Numbered from the stretch's first letter, positions 50,078 to 63,265 are shown. The stretch: 64,000 nt of DNA from Korobacter sp963758505 (GCA_963758505.1 CAVWVJ010000003.1:2108001-2172000), one strand, 5' to 3'. The notes: generated from the letters alone by a model not told the origin. Numbers and translations are program-made.

Positions 50078-51343
50078 TCAATACTTCTCTGCGACCGCCG
50101 GTTCCTGCTCTTCCTGGGCAGGCACCTCGAGCCGTTCGGAGACGATGCGCCCGCCGGCGGTAAAGCGATAAAGTTCGCCGCGCCACTCAAAGGTGCTGCT
50201 GGCGTAGCTGCCCACCCAGGTGAAGAAACCGATCAGGTCGCGCAGCGGATAGAGCCAACACAAAGCCAGTGCTCTGCGGTCGCGGATGACCCATCCACCG
50301 ATGACCGCGCTCTGTAGGGTACGGTTGAACCAAGCCCACGCGAGCAGCGCCCAACCCAGAGCCCAGTGCCCCATGGCTCCCGCTGAAATCAGTCCCAGAA
50401 TGCCAAACGGCATGGCGAAGGTAAGACCCGTACCGAAGTGACCTTTCGGCCGGGAATGGCGCGTGCTCTGCATCCAGCGCAACTGGTCGCCAAATGTCTT
50501 CGCGAAAGAACGGCTGATGAGCACGTGGCCCACCGTGACATGCGATAGCACAACTCGGTATCCGGCCTCCGCGATCAGGTTCCCGAGCACGAAATCGTCG
50601 GAGTAATAATCACTCGTCGACCGAATTCCGCCGATCGCCCGGAGAGCGTCACGTCGCACTGCCATGACCGCACCCAAGGCAAATTTCATTCCCTCGAGCA
50701 TGTCGGCAACCATGATGCCCGATGGCATTTCAACCGACATTCCTAGAGCTTCGAGGGTGGACCAGAACTCCGCCGCGGGAACGCCTTCATACATCGCCGT
50801 GACACATCCGACCGACGGATCGTTGAGAGGAGGAACGATGTTACGGACGAAGTCGCGCTTCACCACGATGTCGCTGTCCGTAATGATGAAATGCGAGTTC
50901 CGGGTGGAGTCGATCATTTTGTCCAGCGAGAACACCTTGGCGTTAGGCCATTGGGGCTCGCCAGAGATCACCACGCTGGATCGCACATGGGGATACTTGG
51001 CGCGCAATGCCTGGACCGTTCTAAGCGCAGGGTTATCGAGACTACGGGCGCCGAAAACAATCTCGAAATCGGGGTAATCCTGTTGGAAGAAGCTTTCCAG
51101 ATTCTCATAGAGCCTCGGCTCGGCTCCATGCACCGGCTTGAGCAACGTGACAGGAGGCAGATTCGGCGCGTCCGCAAAGGTGCGGGCCTCTGCATGGCGT
51201 GCGAGTCGCTGGTGACGGAATGCCGCCACCAGCGCCAAACAGAGAAACACTGTCGAACTGATCGTCCCGATTACCGCGACGAACAATAAAAAATTCCGGG
51301 ACGCAATCAGGGCCGCGACCAAGCCAGCGATTGCGATGTGCAT
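50078..51343 (-). CDS. HpnI-like family 2 glycosyltransferase (second copy)
   Basis: 421 residues. A TM (FLLFVAVIGTISSTVFLCLAL) is followed by the same core: VTLLKPVHGAEPRLYENLES, FIITDSDIVVKRDF, the third Asp in DYYSDDFVLGNL, and GDQLRWMQSTR (Q-x-x-R-W), with three C-terminal TMs. It differs clearly from the neighbour on the plus strand, so this is old duplication or separate acquisition. Its target is likewise a membrane lipid. The tail (PAQEEQEPAVAEKY) is acidic and unique. Confidence 0.85.
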   Translation of the reverse strand: MHIAIAGLVAALIASRNFLLFVAVIGTISSTVFLCLALVAAFRHQRLARHAEARTFADAPNLPPVTLLKPVHGAEPRLYENLESFFQQDYPDFEIVFGARSLDNPALRTVQALRAKYPHVRSSVVISGEPQWPNAKVFSLDKMIDSTRNSHFIITDSDIVVKRDFVRNIVPPLNDPSVGCVTAMYEGVPAAEFWSTLEALGMSVEMPSGIMVADMLEGMKFALGAVMAVRRDALRAIGGIRSTSDYYSDDFVLGNLIAEAGYRVVLSHVTVGHVLISRSFAKTFGDQLRWMQSTRHSRPKGHFGTGLTFAMPFGILGLISAGAMGHWALGWALLAWAWFNRTLQSAVIGGWVIRDRRALALCWLYPLRDLIGFFTWVGSYASSTFEWRGELYRFTAGGRIVSERLEVPAQEEQEPAVAEKY

Positions 51344-51445
51344 AGTCTCCGTAAATTATAGACGCGCAAAAAGGGAAGCAGGAGGCTCTCCCGAATGAAG
51401 AATCTGTCATGGGCACGATCCGGCTATCTTAGGCAGTTTTCGCAA

Positions 51446-53293
51446 CTAGCTGGGCCTATTGCTGAGAATCATCTTCCCACCGCTATGAGCTACTTCAAAG
51501 TACGGACCTAGACGCATGATGGGCGCGGCCTTCTCCTCCTCCGTCCAGACAAAAACCCGATGCGAACTATTCCAGAGCTGCTGTAACGAGGCATTGTCTT
51601 CGAAAATGAGCGGAGCATCCGGATACAGCGCCCCGTTGTAAACGTTCCCCTCGTCGCGGTGGTTCAGGATGTGAATGTTCTGGTGGGTGTAGAAGTTAAG
51701 CGTCGAAGCATCTTCGTAGGCTCCGTTCACAACAATGACATCATCGGGCTGCCACTGCCGCTCGATAGCAACCGCCAGCGCCTTGGAAGAGAGAATCGGC
51801 GCGAAATCCACCAGCCCGGTGTGCACAGCTGTGAGCACCGGGATCATCATGAGCGCAAGCGTCCAATTGGCGGCGGTGGACTTTCGTTTCCAACGGAACC
51901 AGAAACTCACGGCCGTTCCGACGAACCAGGAGCCGGCGAAGAGCGTGAGCGGAACTCTAAACATGCCGATGGCACGCGGGGTCAGGTCCAGGATATGCCC
52001 AAGGGACATCGCATATTCGTCGGGATTACTCTTCAGAAGGTCGGAGAGATCGGCGCCCGGCGGTACAGCCCGGGATACCCGCAAAATATAGGAAGCGACA
52101 AAGGCCGCGACTACGCCGACGAAGAGAAGAAATCCTGCGCCCGCCAGGCCCCACTTGCGCAGGGAACTGGTCTTCGGAGAGTCGTTCTCCGCCACCAGCC
52201 AGTCGCCCACGATGAGCGCCATCGCGGGTAGCGCCGGAATCGTGTAGTACTCCTGTCGCGTCGAAAAGCTGAAGAAAAACAGGATGACCGCGGTCCAGAC
52301 TGCGAAGAGCAGCAAGGCACGCCCGCGACGGTCGAGCCCGGTCGCGAATTCCCAGATTTTATGCGGCACGCGAGCCAACGCCTGCAGGATGAAGGCACAC
52401 CAAGGCAGGAGCCAAAGCGCCATCAGGGACCAGAAGATCCAAAGGGGAACGGTGTCGTAGTCCACCGGAATGCGCTTGCCCAGGTAGCGCAGGAAGTGTT
52501 CGTTGATGAAGTACCACCAGAAGAAGCCACGCGCGTTCCCCTGCGGCGGATTGGCGAGGCTGGCCAGGATGTGCCAGGGCGCCGCAATCCCCAGCAGGAG
52601 CGCAATACTCAACATCCATCGCATTTTGGCGAGGTGCTTCAGATTTCGGGTGAGCGCGAGATACACAAGGATGATGGCTGCCGGGAAGACAATCCCGATG
52701 AAACCCTTGGTGAGCACATTCAGGGCAGCCGTCACCGCCAGTCCGCAGCAGGAGAGAGTTGAGGGCTGTTCCTGCTCTATCCCGCGCAGGAAGAAATCGA
52801 AGCCGAGAGTCAGCCACAATCCAACGAGCAGGTCGGGAATGAGGATGCGGGTGAAGATGTAAGCGCCCACTCCAGTCGCAAGGACCATCGCCGCCCAGAA
52901 ACCGGCTCGTTCGCCGAGGTTACGGCGCCCAATCGCATAAGTTGCGAGCAAGGTCGCCAGCACACCCAGCGCAAGCGGCAGGCGCGCGGTCCATTCGCTG
53001 ACCCCGAGTACTTTGTAAGTCGCTGCCATGGTCCAATACGGCAACGGGGCCTTCTCGAGGTAGCGAAGCCCATTAATGTAAAGGGTCGTCCAGTCGTGAC
53101 GAACGAGCATCTCGCGCGCCGCTTCCGCGTGGATGGAATCGGCATCGTCGAGAAGTGCGGGAGAGAAAATTCCGGGAAGATAAATCAGCAACCAGAAAAT
53201 GCTGATAACCAGAACATGAAACTTTGTTTTAGAAACCCGCGAAACGCTCGTACTGGCTGGACTGGTGTAAGACTGCGTCGTACTAAGATTCAT
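51446..53293 (-). CDS. GT39/ArnT-like integral membrane glycosyltransferase
   Basis: 615 residues with about 12 TM helices. The catalytic acidic pair is in the first loop (ALLDDADSIHAEAAREML), followed by WTTLYINGLRYLEKAPLPYW, the typical ArnT/PMT-type donor loop. The C-terminal periplasmic part (about 490-600) contains VIVVNGAYEDASTLNFYTHQ. Enzymes of this family use undecaprenyl- or polyprenyl-phosphate sugars, e.g. for lipid A decoration. It may work with the HpnI-like genes nearby on envelope lipids. ATG 53293 is preferred; a TATAAT lies at 53313-53318 only 20 bases upstream, giving a very short leader. Confidence 0.87.
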   Translation of the reverse strand: MNLSTTQSYTSPASTSVSRVSKTKFHVLVISIFWLLIYLPGIFSPALLDDADSIHAEAAREMLVRHDWTTLYINGLRYLEKAPLPYWTMAATYKVLGVSEWTARLPLALGVLATLLATYAIGRRNLGERAGFWAAMVLATGVGAYIFTRILIPDLLVGLWLTLGFDFFLRGIEQEQPSTLSCCGLAVTAALNVLTKGFIGIVFPAAIILVYLALTRNLKHLAKMRWMLSIALLLGIAAPWHILASLANPPQGNARGFFWWYFINEHFLRYLGKRIPVDYDTVPLWIFWSLMALWLLPWCAFILQALARVPHKIWEFATGLDRRGRALLLFAVWTAVILFFFSFSTRQEYYTIPALPAMALIVGDWLVAENDSPKTSSLRKWGLAGAGFLLFVGVVAAFVASYILRVSRAVPPGADLSDLLKSNPDEYAMSLGHILDLTPRAIGMFRVPLTLFAGSWFVGTAVSFWFRWKRKSTAANWTLALMMIPVLTAVHTGLVDFAPILSSKALAVAIERQWQPDDVIVVNGAYEDASTLNFYTHQNIHILNHRDEGNVYNGALYPDAPLIFEDNASLQQLWNSSHRVFVWTEEEKAAPIMRLGPYFEVAHSGGKMILSNRPS

Positions 53294-53340
53294 TCCACCA
53301 TCCGATACTCTCATTATACGAAAGCACCGGACGCTGAAGA

Positions 53341-53535
53341 CTACGCTGCGGTGCGCAAGCGCTGTGGTTCTGCCGGTCCAGGATCCTCGACCGGAGCATT
53401 TGGTTCTGTGACTGGTCCATCCGGCGGTTCCTTGACGGGAGGCTGTTCTCTTCCCGGAGGCACAGGGATGCGCTCGTCGTCCGTCCGGAGGTCGTAAGTG
53501 CGCGCGTCATAATCGAACAGATAAGCGGGTGACAT
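53341..53535 (-). CDS. Small Pro/Glu-rich protein (64 aa)
   Basis: MSPAYLFDYDARTYDLRTDD then ERIPVPPGREQPPVKEPPDG: a short, acidic, proline-rich product ending EPQRLRTAA. No TM, no signal peptide. GGGGGAG lies seven bases before the ATG. Proteins of this 'PP-x-K-E-P-P' flavour are seen in many Gram-negative genomes without known role. Sits between the GT39 and SDR genes on the same strand. Confidence 0.6.
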   Translation of the reverse strand: MSPAYLFDYDARTYDLRTDDERIPVPPGREQPPVKEPPDGPVTEPNAPVEDPGPAEPQRLRTAA

Positions 53536-53731
53536 GATCAGGCTCCCCCGTGCGTTTCATGCGAGGGCTTGCCATTCCGTTCGTCACCGCAACGGCTCAT
53601 CTCATCACGATCTGGGGTAGTTTCTGCCCTCCGACGCGCCATGCATTCTCCTCTCGTGAATGGCCAGCGCCAGTGCGCAGCCTCTAAACCTTAAGATGCG
53701 ACCGGGCGGGCGGGGTTGGCGGGAGTTCCCG

Positions 53732-54841
53732 TCAGTCGGCAAGCAGGGCTTCCGGCCCTGTCGTCGTCGGCGTGGAAGTGCGCTTCTCGGGATACTGATG
53801 GAGTTGCTCCCCAGCGTCCCGTCCCATTTTCGTCAAGATCGAATCCGAGACGAAGCTGCCACTCTGTTTTCCGGTGAAGCGCTGCTTGGCATCCGACCTG
53901 CTTCCCGGCATGATGCGGTTGGTCACGCCGAGCACGTTGCTGACCGTCCCGGGAGCAACGCCATGCGCGAACGCCAGCGCCTTGGCTTGCCAGGAAAGGA
54001 CAACGTCGGCTCTGCCACGTTTGATTGCGCTTACGATTTTGCGGGCGGCCCGCCGCGCGTCCATTGCGGTGAGCGGATTACTAGCCCCGAGGCTGAACCA
54101 GGCGAATTCCTTGCGGTGATCTCCTTTGAAAATTGCATTCACGTGAGATCCCGTACGCATCAGTCCAGGAACTACGGTTGTGACTTTGATCCCATCCTTT
54201 GACAACTCCGCATGAAGGCCCTCACTGAAGCCGACGGTTGCGAACTTTGCCGTCGAGTAGGGAACCAAGTGGGGAATGCTGACCCGGCCGCCGATCGAGG
54301 TGACGTTCGCGATATTCCCGTTGCGCCGCGCCAGCATGCCGGGAAGCGTCTCCAGCGTCGGGTACACCGTTCCCCAAAAGATCACTCGCATCGCTTCTTC
54401 GAAGTCTTCTATGGTTTGCGAATGAATCGGTCCCACGCTGATCTGGCCGGCGTTGTTGATGAGCACATCGAGAGCGCCAAAGCGATCGCGGATCTGCTCA
54501 AACATACGGTGCACCTGCTCCTTGTCTCCGACATCGCAGGGAATCGCAAGAACCTCCGGGCCCATCGATTGCAGATCGCGCTGTGCCCAGCGCAACTCCG
54601 CCTCGTCGCGAGCGCAAATGATCACCTGCGCGCCTTCGCGTGCAAGCTCCTGCGCAATTGCGAAACCTAGGCCGCGGGAGCCTCCGGTGACCAGCGCCAC
54701 TTTTCCGCGCAGGCTCGCTTCGCGAAAGCTCTTCCATGCCGCGCGCGCGAGCATCAGGGCTCCGATTCCGGCCACGGTGCCGGCGGCGACGGTGCCGGCC
54801 GTGGCTGCCGTCGCTGTAAGAACAATATTTCGGACTCGCAT
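53732..54841 (-). CDS. Membrane-anchored short-chain dehydrogenase/reductase
   Basis: 369 residues. A TM/Ala-rich anchor (about 8-35) is followed by a classical SDR: cofactor motif TGGSRGLG (52-59), NNAG (in VLINNAGQISVGP), catalytic Ser (NVTSIGG) and YSTAK (Tyr/Lys). ARDEAELR after the second strand favours NADP+. A C-terminal extension of about 100 residues (SDAKQRFTGKQSGSF ... TTTGPEALLAD) is not part of the domain. AGGAGG lies six bases before ATG. Substrate unknown; it is 25 bases from the FNT gene and probably co-transcribed. Confidence 0.9.
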   Translation of the reverse strand: MRVRNIVLTATAATAGTVAAGTVAGIGALMLARAAWKSFREASLRGKVALVTGGSRGLGFAIAQELAREGAQVIICARDEAELRWAQRDLQSMGPEVLAIPCDVGDKEQVHRMFEQIRDRFGALDVLINNAGQISVGPIHSQTIEDFEEAMRVIFWGTVYPTLETLPGMLARRNGNIANVTSIGGRVSIPHLVPYSTAKFATVGFSEGLHAELSKDGIKVTTVVPGLMRTGSHVNAIFKGDHRKEFAWFSLGASNPLTAMDARRAARKIVSAIKRGRADVVLSWQAKALAFAHGVAPGTVSNVLGVTNRIMPGSRSDAKQRFTGKQSGSFVSDSILTKMGRDAGEQLHQYPEKRTSTPTTTGPEALLAD

Positions 54842-54866
54842 AGGGAACCTCCTGCAACCACTCGCC

Positions 54867-55640
54867 TTACGACTGCGGTTCGCCGGCCTTCACCTGGCCG
54901 AAGTTTAAGAGAGTTACGATAAAGATGCCGCCAATGATGTTTCCGCTGGTCGCGCAGAACAGCCAGTTCAGATAGACGCGAAGAGGTTCGTGACCGGAGA
55001 ATACGGCTGCTAGTATCTCTCCGCTGGTCGCAATACAGTGAGAAAAATGACCGAGCCCAACAACAAACGTCAGGACCCAGATCACCGCGATTTGTCCGAT
55101 CGTCCAGGTGCTTGCCGATACCATCCAGGCGACGAGCGCGATTATCCAGCCCCCGATTACTCCGCTCCAAAAAATATGCGAGTTGCTGCCCTGTAACGCC
55201 TCCTGGCCAAGCTTCACCAGGTTGTCCGCGATCGCAGGACGAAGTGACGCCGTCTTTACCGCAAGAGCAGCAAAGGCGGCGGCCCCTACGACGTTGGAAA
55301 AGAAAACAATCACCCAGAGTCGCAGGGTGTCGAGCAAGTGCTTCCTCTCGCTGAGAATCAGCGCGACTGGGTAGAGCGTGTTCTCGGTGAAGAGTTGTGC
55401 CCGCCCGATAATCACGGCAATGAAGCCGAGAGGATAAAAAAGGTAAGGAATAAACTCCCGACTGCCGGGCGCCAGTGCTGCCTGTGCCGTCGCGACAGCC
55501 AAACCTGTCAGCCCCATGGTGATGCCGCCGGCGAGCCCGGAAAACGCCAAGGCATGCGGCGAACGGCGTACTTCGTCGTGGGCGTTACTTTCAACCTGCT
55601 CGAAGATTTCGTTCGCGGTGAGGCGGGAAGTGTCTGGCAT
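54867..55640 (-). CDS. Formate/nitrite transporter family channel
   Basis: 257 residues, six TM helices, family FNT (FocA/NirC-like, YfdC subgroup in feel). The N-terminal cytosolic part (NEIFEQVESNAHDEV) is followed by GLAGGITMGLTGLAVATA, QLFTENTLYPVAL (omega-loop region) and the repeat GHFSHCIATSGEILAAVF, with the conserved His in the pore (GLGHFSHC). A channel for a small monovalent anion across the inner membrane. GGAG upstream of ATG 55640. The SDR downstream follows after 25 bases. Confidence 0.92.
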   Translation of the reverse strand: MPDTSRLTANEIFEQVESNAHDEVRRSPHALAFSGLAGGITMGLTGLAVATAQAALAPGSREFIPYLFYPLGFIAVIIGRAQLFTENTLYPVALILSERKHLLDTLRLWVIVFFSNVVGAAAFAALAVKTASLRPAIADNLVKLGQEALQGSNSHIFWSGVIGGWIIALVAWMVSASTWTIGQIAVIWVLTFVVGLGHFSHCIATSGEILAAVFSGHEPLRVYLNWLFCATSGNIIGGIFIVTLLNFGQVKAGEPQS

Positions 55641-55831
55641 TGTGCTCTCCCCAGCCTTAGATGCAAGTTGCAGGCTTACCTGTATCAGTGTCTCTGCGCA
55701 GAGCTACTGGGCTGCTCGCAAAATCCAGCTGCAAGCGATTTCCGATAAAACCCCGCTCGTTGGCCGCCATCTAACGGTACTGCGCCGCACGATTCGGTAG
55801 TTTTCTACAGAACCATGAGGGAGGAATCTTT

Positions 55832-56593
55832 ATGAAAAGGGTTTCAGTATTCGCAGCAGGCTTACTCCTTACAGGCACACTGGCTCTTGCCCAGAGCACC
55901 AGCACACCGAGCTCTTCCACCAGTGCGACTACGCCGAGCAGCACGACGACAGCCGCCACGCCTGCGGCCCCGGCCACCTCGTCCAGCACACAGGACAACG
56001 CGACGCCGAGCACTTCCACCGGAGCAGCATCTTCGGCCACGACGCCGCAGAGCGATTCCTCCATGACAGGCGCTCAGGGAACGACCGCTCCATGTGCCAG
56101 CAGCGCGACCCCGTGCAACAGCACCAGTCCGACGAGCGGCAATGTACAGCCAAAGGAACCTTGGGAGAAGCCGGCAACGGGCATCTATAAGAACGGGGGC
56201 ACCAGCAGTACGACCACGAATTCTACGAGCACCACGACGGCCACGCCTGACAGCTCCGCGACTCCTCAGTCGGACAGCACCACCCCGAAAGCGGAAAACA
56301 ACTCGGGCAGCACCCCGAAGTTGATGTCGCAGACCCAGACGCCCACCAACCCTGCCGATGCGAATGCCCAGTCTTCTGGCACTGACAAGACGCAGAGCAC
56401 TACCAGCACCACCACTACTACCGATGCCAACGGCAACTCCACGACCACCAAGAAGCATAAGAAGCATCATGCTTCGACGGATGCCAATGGCAACACCACG
56501 GACTCGACCCACTCCTCGACCAGCAGCAGCACGTCGACGAGCCCGAGCAGCACCAGTTCGCCTGACCAGTCGTCGTCAAATCCTAAGTTTTAG
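55832..56593 (+). CDS. Ser/Thr-rich secreted low-complexity protein
   Basis: 253 residues. A signal peptide (VSVFAAGLLLTGTLALAQ) is followed by Ser/Thr/Pro/Ala repeats throughout, with only CASSATPCNST (two Cys) and NVQPKEPWEKPATGIYK standing out, and a basic KKHKKHHAS patch near the end. No domain recognised; such tracts are often surface spacers or biofilm-matrix material. GGGAGG lies six bases before ATG 55832. Downstream is a strong two-way terminator. Confidence 0.72.
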   Translation: MKRVSVFAAGLLLTGTLALAQSTSTPSSSTSATTPSSTTTAATPAAPATSSSTQDNATPSTSTGAASSATTPQSDSSMTGAQGTTAPCASSATPCNSTSPTSGNVQPKEPWEKPATGIYKNGGTSSTTTNSTSTTTATPDSSATPQSDSTTPKAENNSGSTPKLMSQTQTPTNPADANAQSSGTDKTQSTTSTTTTTDANGNSTTTKKHKKHHASTDANGNTTDSTHSSTSSSTSTSPSSTSSPDQSSSNPKF

Positions 56594-56616
56594 TTTGTTT
56601 GCTGTGCCTACCCAAC

Positions 56617-56645
56617 AAAAAGGCGGCTCGCGAGAGCCGCCTTTG
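56617..56645. terminator. Bidirectional terminator
   Basis: AAAGGCGGCTC-GCGA-GAGCCGCCTTT; plus strand followed by TTTG, minus strand by TTTTTGTT. Separates the Ser/Thr-rich gene from the convergent DHOD-like gene. Confidence 0.93.
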
Positions 56646-56671
56646 TAATGTTCGTACCACGGGGAGAGGAA

Positions 56672-57668
56672 CTATTTCCCAGCCAGCGTGTAGCTGCTGA
56701 GCACTTTCATGTAATTGCCGCGTTCGAAGGCCGCAGGTTGGCGCACATTCTTCTGACTCATGCTGCCTTGCATCTGGTGGATCGATTCGTACCCGTGCTC
56801 CTCCATCCACTTCTGTATTCCATCCAGCAGCACGGTGAGATAATCCACGCCCTGTTCCAGCAGCGCGGAGGTCGTCATCGCTACCCTGGCGCCCGCCATC
56901 ATCGACTTGATCACGTCTTCGGGCGTATGCACACCGCCCGTGATGGCGATATCCGCCATGATCTTTCCGTAGAGAATCGCCGCCCAGTGGATCCGAAGCT
57001 TTATCTCGTTGGAACGGCTCAGTACCAGGTTCGGCGTGACTTCCAGGTTCTCCAGGTCGAAGTCCGGCTGGTAAAAGCGGTTGAAGATCACCAGCGCGTT
57101 AGCGCCGGCATGATCCAGTTGCTTCGCAAGGTTTGCGAATGCGCTGAAATACGGACCCAGCTTGACCGCGACCGGAATCTTCACGCTCTGCTTCACGACC
57201 TTCACCAGTTCGGCGTGCATGTGCTCTACCGTCGCGCCCGTGAGTTCCGGATCGGTAGGCACGTAGTAGATGTTGAGTTCGATCGCATCCGCGCCTGCCT
57301 GCTCCATCAAGCGGGCGTAACGCGTCCATCCGCCCGCCGAAACGCCGTTCAAGCTGGCGATGATCGGAATGTTGGTGCTCTGCTTCGCCTTGCGAACGTG
57401 CTCCAGGTATTCGTCGGGGCCAATATTGTACCCGCCCATATCCGGGAACATATCCACCGCTTCAGCGGAGACATCGCTGCCAAAGGAAAGGAAGCGGTCG
57501 AGTTCGTTGCTCTCGAGGTTGATCTGCTCCTCGAAGAGCGAGTGCAGCACGATCGCACTTGCGCCTGCATCCTCCATGCGCTTGATGACGTCCTGGTCCT
57601 TGCAAAGCGGAGAGGCAGAGACCACCAGCGGATTCTTCAGCTTGAATCCGAGATACTTTGTCGATAGA

Positions 57669-57676
<8 letters not shown>
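56672..57676 (-). CDS. Dihydroorotate-dehydrogenase-like flavoprotein, nifJ-linked
   Basis: 334 residues, DHOD/PreA-type TIM barrel binding FMN. The N-terminus MIDLSTKYLGFKLKNPLVVS is characteristic; the barrel then reads PIIASLNGVSAGGW, DAIELNIYYVP, IPVAVKLGPYFSAFANLAK, and phosphate-site IAITGGVHTPEDVIKSMMAG. Residues specific for orotate are not obvious, and there is no C-terminal ferredoxin domain. It overlaps the nifJ 3' end by eight bases, with AGGAG nine bases upstream of ATG, so it is expressed with the oxidoreductase. It may pass electrons between ferredoxin and pyrimidine or another substrate; the true reaction is unknown. Confidence 0.85.
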
Positions 57677-61298
<3,622 letters not shown>

Positions 61299-61539
61299 TC
61301 TTATGAGTCCATTCGTGTGAGAAGAACGGCCGCCGAGGCGGGCGATATCAAGTGCGGCACAATGCGCCGCGCGGACCGGAGCGCTCCTTGCGCGCCGGAC
61401 TTTCCTCTGGTCTCTGCTCCCTGGGAGGGCCTTTGACAATGGAAAACTGCACCCCACGGCAGACCGCGTTACCAGATCGGAACCACATTCATCCTGACGG
61501 GAAACTGCACGCCGGGCAGTGACTCTTGACACTCGCAGG

Positions 61540-61555
61540 TGTGATTAAGGTCACA
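61540..61555. promoter_or_regulatory. CRP/FNR-family-like palindrome upstream of nifJ
   Basis: TGTGA-TTAAGG-TCACA: perfect match to the CRP half-sites and six-base spacer, 242 bases upstream of the nifJ start. Which CRP/FNR member binds cannot be read from the site alone. Confidence 0.55.
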
Positions 61556-61677
61556 ACCGTTAACCGCTTGATGGCACGAAGGATAGGAGGCGCGCGAAGC
61601 GCATGAAGAAGAAGCCGGGCGCGGAGAGCGAGTGGCAGTTGTGATTTGTTGCAACACGGCATCCGCAAACTTGCCAA

Positions 61678-61708
61678 CAGAAAAGGCGCAGCTCAATGGC
61701 TGCGCCTT
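61678..61708 (-). terminator. Intrinsic terminator of the phospholipase C-type gene
   Basis: AAGGCGCAGC-TCAATG-GCTGCGCCTT; on the minus strand followed by TTCTG. Lies 18 bases past the stop at 61726. Confidence 0.88.
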
Positions 61709-61725
61709 GGAGGGAAACAACTTAT

Positions 61726-63111
61726 TCACGGAGTGACGCTATGGATGGCGCACGTGCCGTCGGTTGGCTGCACTGGGACGTTGGAGGGAGGCGTCCGGTT
61801 CGGAACGTTGGTGAAGTCGAAGAACTCGTCCATCGGCTTCTGGGCCGCATCGCGAGCGTTCAAGCTCGGCAGGCCAAAGCGTTCCTCGATGAAATGCAGG
61901 ATGGCCGTCGTATCCATCACCGTATGCGAAACATAACCCGACTTCGCAAACGGCGAGACCACCAGCACAGGGACCCGGAAACCCGTACGCGAGTACGTAT
62001 CCACGTCGTCGTTCGGTTGCAGGTTCGGTGGTATCGCATCCGGCACCACCGCCGGTTGGGGAGCCACATGGTCGTACAGACCTCCACCCTCGTCGTACGT
62101 CAGGATAAACGCTGAGTCCTTCCACGAAGGGCTTTGCATCAGTCCGTTGATCAGGGTCGCCACATACGCCGCGCCTTTCTGTATGTTCGACTCGGGGTGT
62201 TCGTCGAGCGAACTGGTGCCGCCGGTCTCGGAAACCTCGACGCCAGTCTCGATAAAAGCCACCTGCGGCAGCGTGCCATTGTTGGCATCGGTGAAGTATT
62301 GGCTGATAGGAACGATATGCGTGCTCTTGTATTGATTGAAGAACGCGGGGAAGAATCCCAGGTAAGTGTTTCCAGACGTTTCGTAGATCTTCCACGAGAT
62401 CCCCGCATTCTGCAGCAACGCGAAGATCGTGTTCTCGGAAAACGTAGTGCCCGGCGGAATGTTATCCACGATCCCGAGGGCAGACGCCGCGAAGTTCGCA
62501 ATGCGGTTGGGCGGCGTGCGGGACAGTATCGGCGAGAACCACCGGTCCGACGTGGCGAACTGGGTGGCCATAAAGTAGTAGTAGGGAAGATCCGTATCGG
62601 TGTAGTAGCCCATGGCGCGGAGTCCCTGGGTGTCCACATAGGCGCCGGGAACCTGTACGTCGCTATCCTGCGCGTATTTCGCCGCGGAATACACGAAACC
62701 GTTCATTGGCGTCGTGACGCCAGCGGTAGGGTTATACCGGTTGATATCGCGACGGCTGGCGTTCCACGAAGGCGTCACGCCCTCGATGCACACCGTGGCA
62801 ATGTGAAAAGCCGAGATGGTGGTCGTTCCATCGAAAGACGGGTTGCTCGCGTTGGCGGGGAGTCCATCGACGTCGTTCGTTCCCAGGCCGTGGGCGGAAC
62901 GATACGCGTTCAAGCTGCCGAAATAAGTATCGAACGATCGGTTCTCCTGCAGCATCCACACGATGTGGTTGATCTGAGTAATGTCTTTGCCTCCCGAAGT
63001 TGAGCCGCCGGTTCCACCGCCGCTGCTGGTGGACGATGTGCTATTCCCCCCGCACGCTGCGAGAAGTCCAAGGCAAGAAACGACTAGAAGTGTTTTGAGA
63101 GCACGCGACAT
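61726..63111 (-). CDS. Phospholipase C / acid-phosphatase-type phosphoesterase lipoprotein
   Basis: 461 residues. The lipobox is in LVVSCLGLLAACGG, followed by a Ser/Gly/Thr spacer. The phosphoesterase domain (PF04185-like) shows INHIVWMLQENRSFDTYFG (metal site Asn/Glu), the central DEHPESN and LTYDEGGGLYDHVAP (Asp/His metal ligands), then PVLVVSPFAKSG. These are metal-dependent enzymes that cleave phospholipids or phosphomonoesters, anchored in the membrane facing the periplasm or outside. GGCAGGTGCC before ATG 63111. The likely role is phosphate scavenging from lipids. Confidence 0.9.
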   Translation of the reverse strand: MSRALKTLLVVSCLGLLAACGGNSTSSTSSGGGTGGSTSGGKDITQINHIVWMLQENRSFDTYFGSLNAYRSAHGLGTNDVDGLPANASNPSFDGTTTISAFHIATVCIEGVTPSWNASRRDINRYNPTAGVTTPMNGFVYSAAKYAQDSDVQVPGAYVDTQGLRAMGYYTDTDLPYYYFMATQFATSDRWFSPILSRTPPNRIANFAASALGIVDNIPPGTTFSENTIFALLQNAGISWKIYETSGNTYLGFFPAFFNQYKSTHIVPISQYFTDANNGTLPQVAFIETGVEVSETGGTSSLDEHPESNIQKGAAYVATLINGLMQSPSWKDSAFILTYDEGGGLYDHVAPQPAVVPDAIPPNLQPNDDVDTYSRTGFRVPVLVVSPFAKSGYVSHTVMDTTAILHFIEERFGLPSLNARDAAQKPMDEFFDFTNVPNRTPPSNVPVQPTDGTCAIHSVTP

Positions 63112-63265
63112 GGCACCTGCCTGAGAGATTTATTTCGTTTGAGAAGTTGGCTGAAGATGGGATGTAACGTCAGCCGGCAGTGTTGCCCTGAGACGCTGCC
63201 CGGTCCTCCATGCGTGTTCGCTCTTTCTTGGAGGGCAAAAATCTCGTATAGAAATCTCTGCGGCG

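Larger units (their letters stand above)
61299..61725. other. Intergenic, 427 bases, upstream region of nifJ
   Basis: Holds the terminator of the gene ending at 61726 (61678-61708) and the CRP-like site at 61540-61555. No gene is supported: a minus-strand open frame at 61469-61729 begins inside the terminator. Promoter hexamers for nifJ could not be fixed. Confidence 0.6.

Noticed and set aside
61469..61729. 86-codon minus-strand frame upstream of nifJ
   Set aside because: Its start is within the downstream gene and terminator; no protein-like composition.
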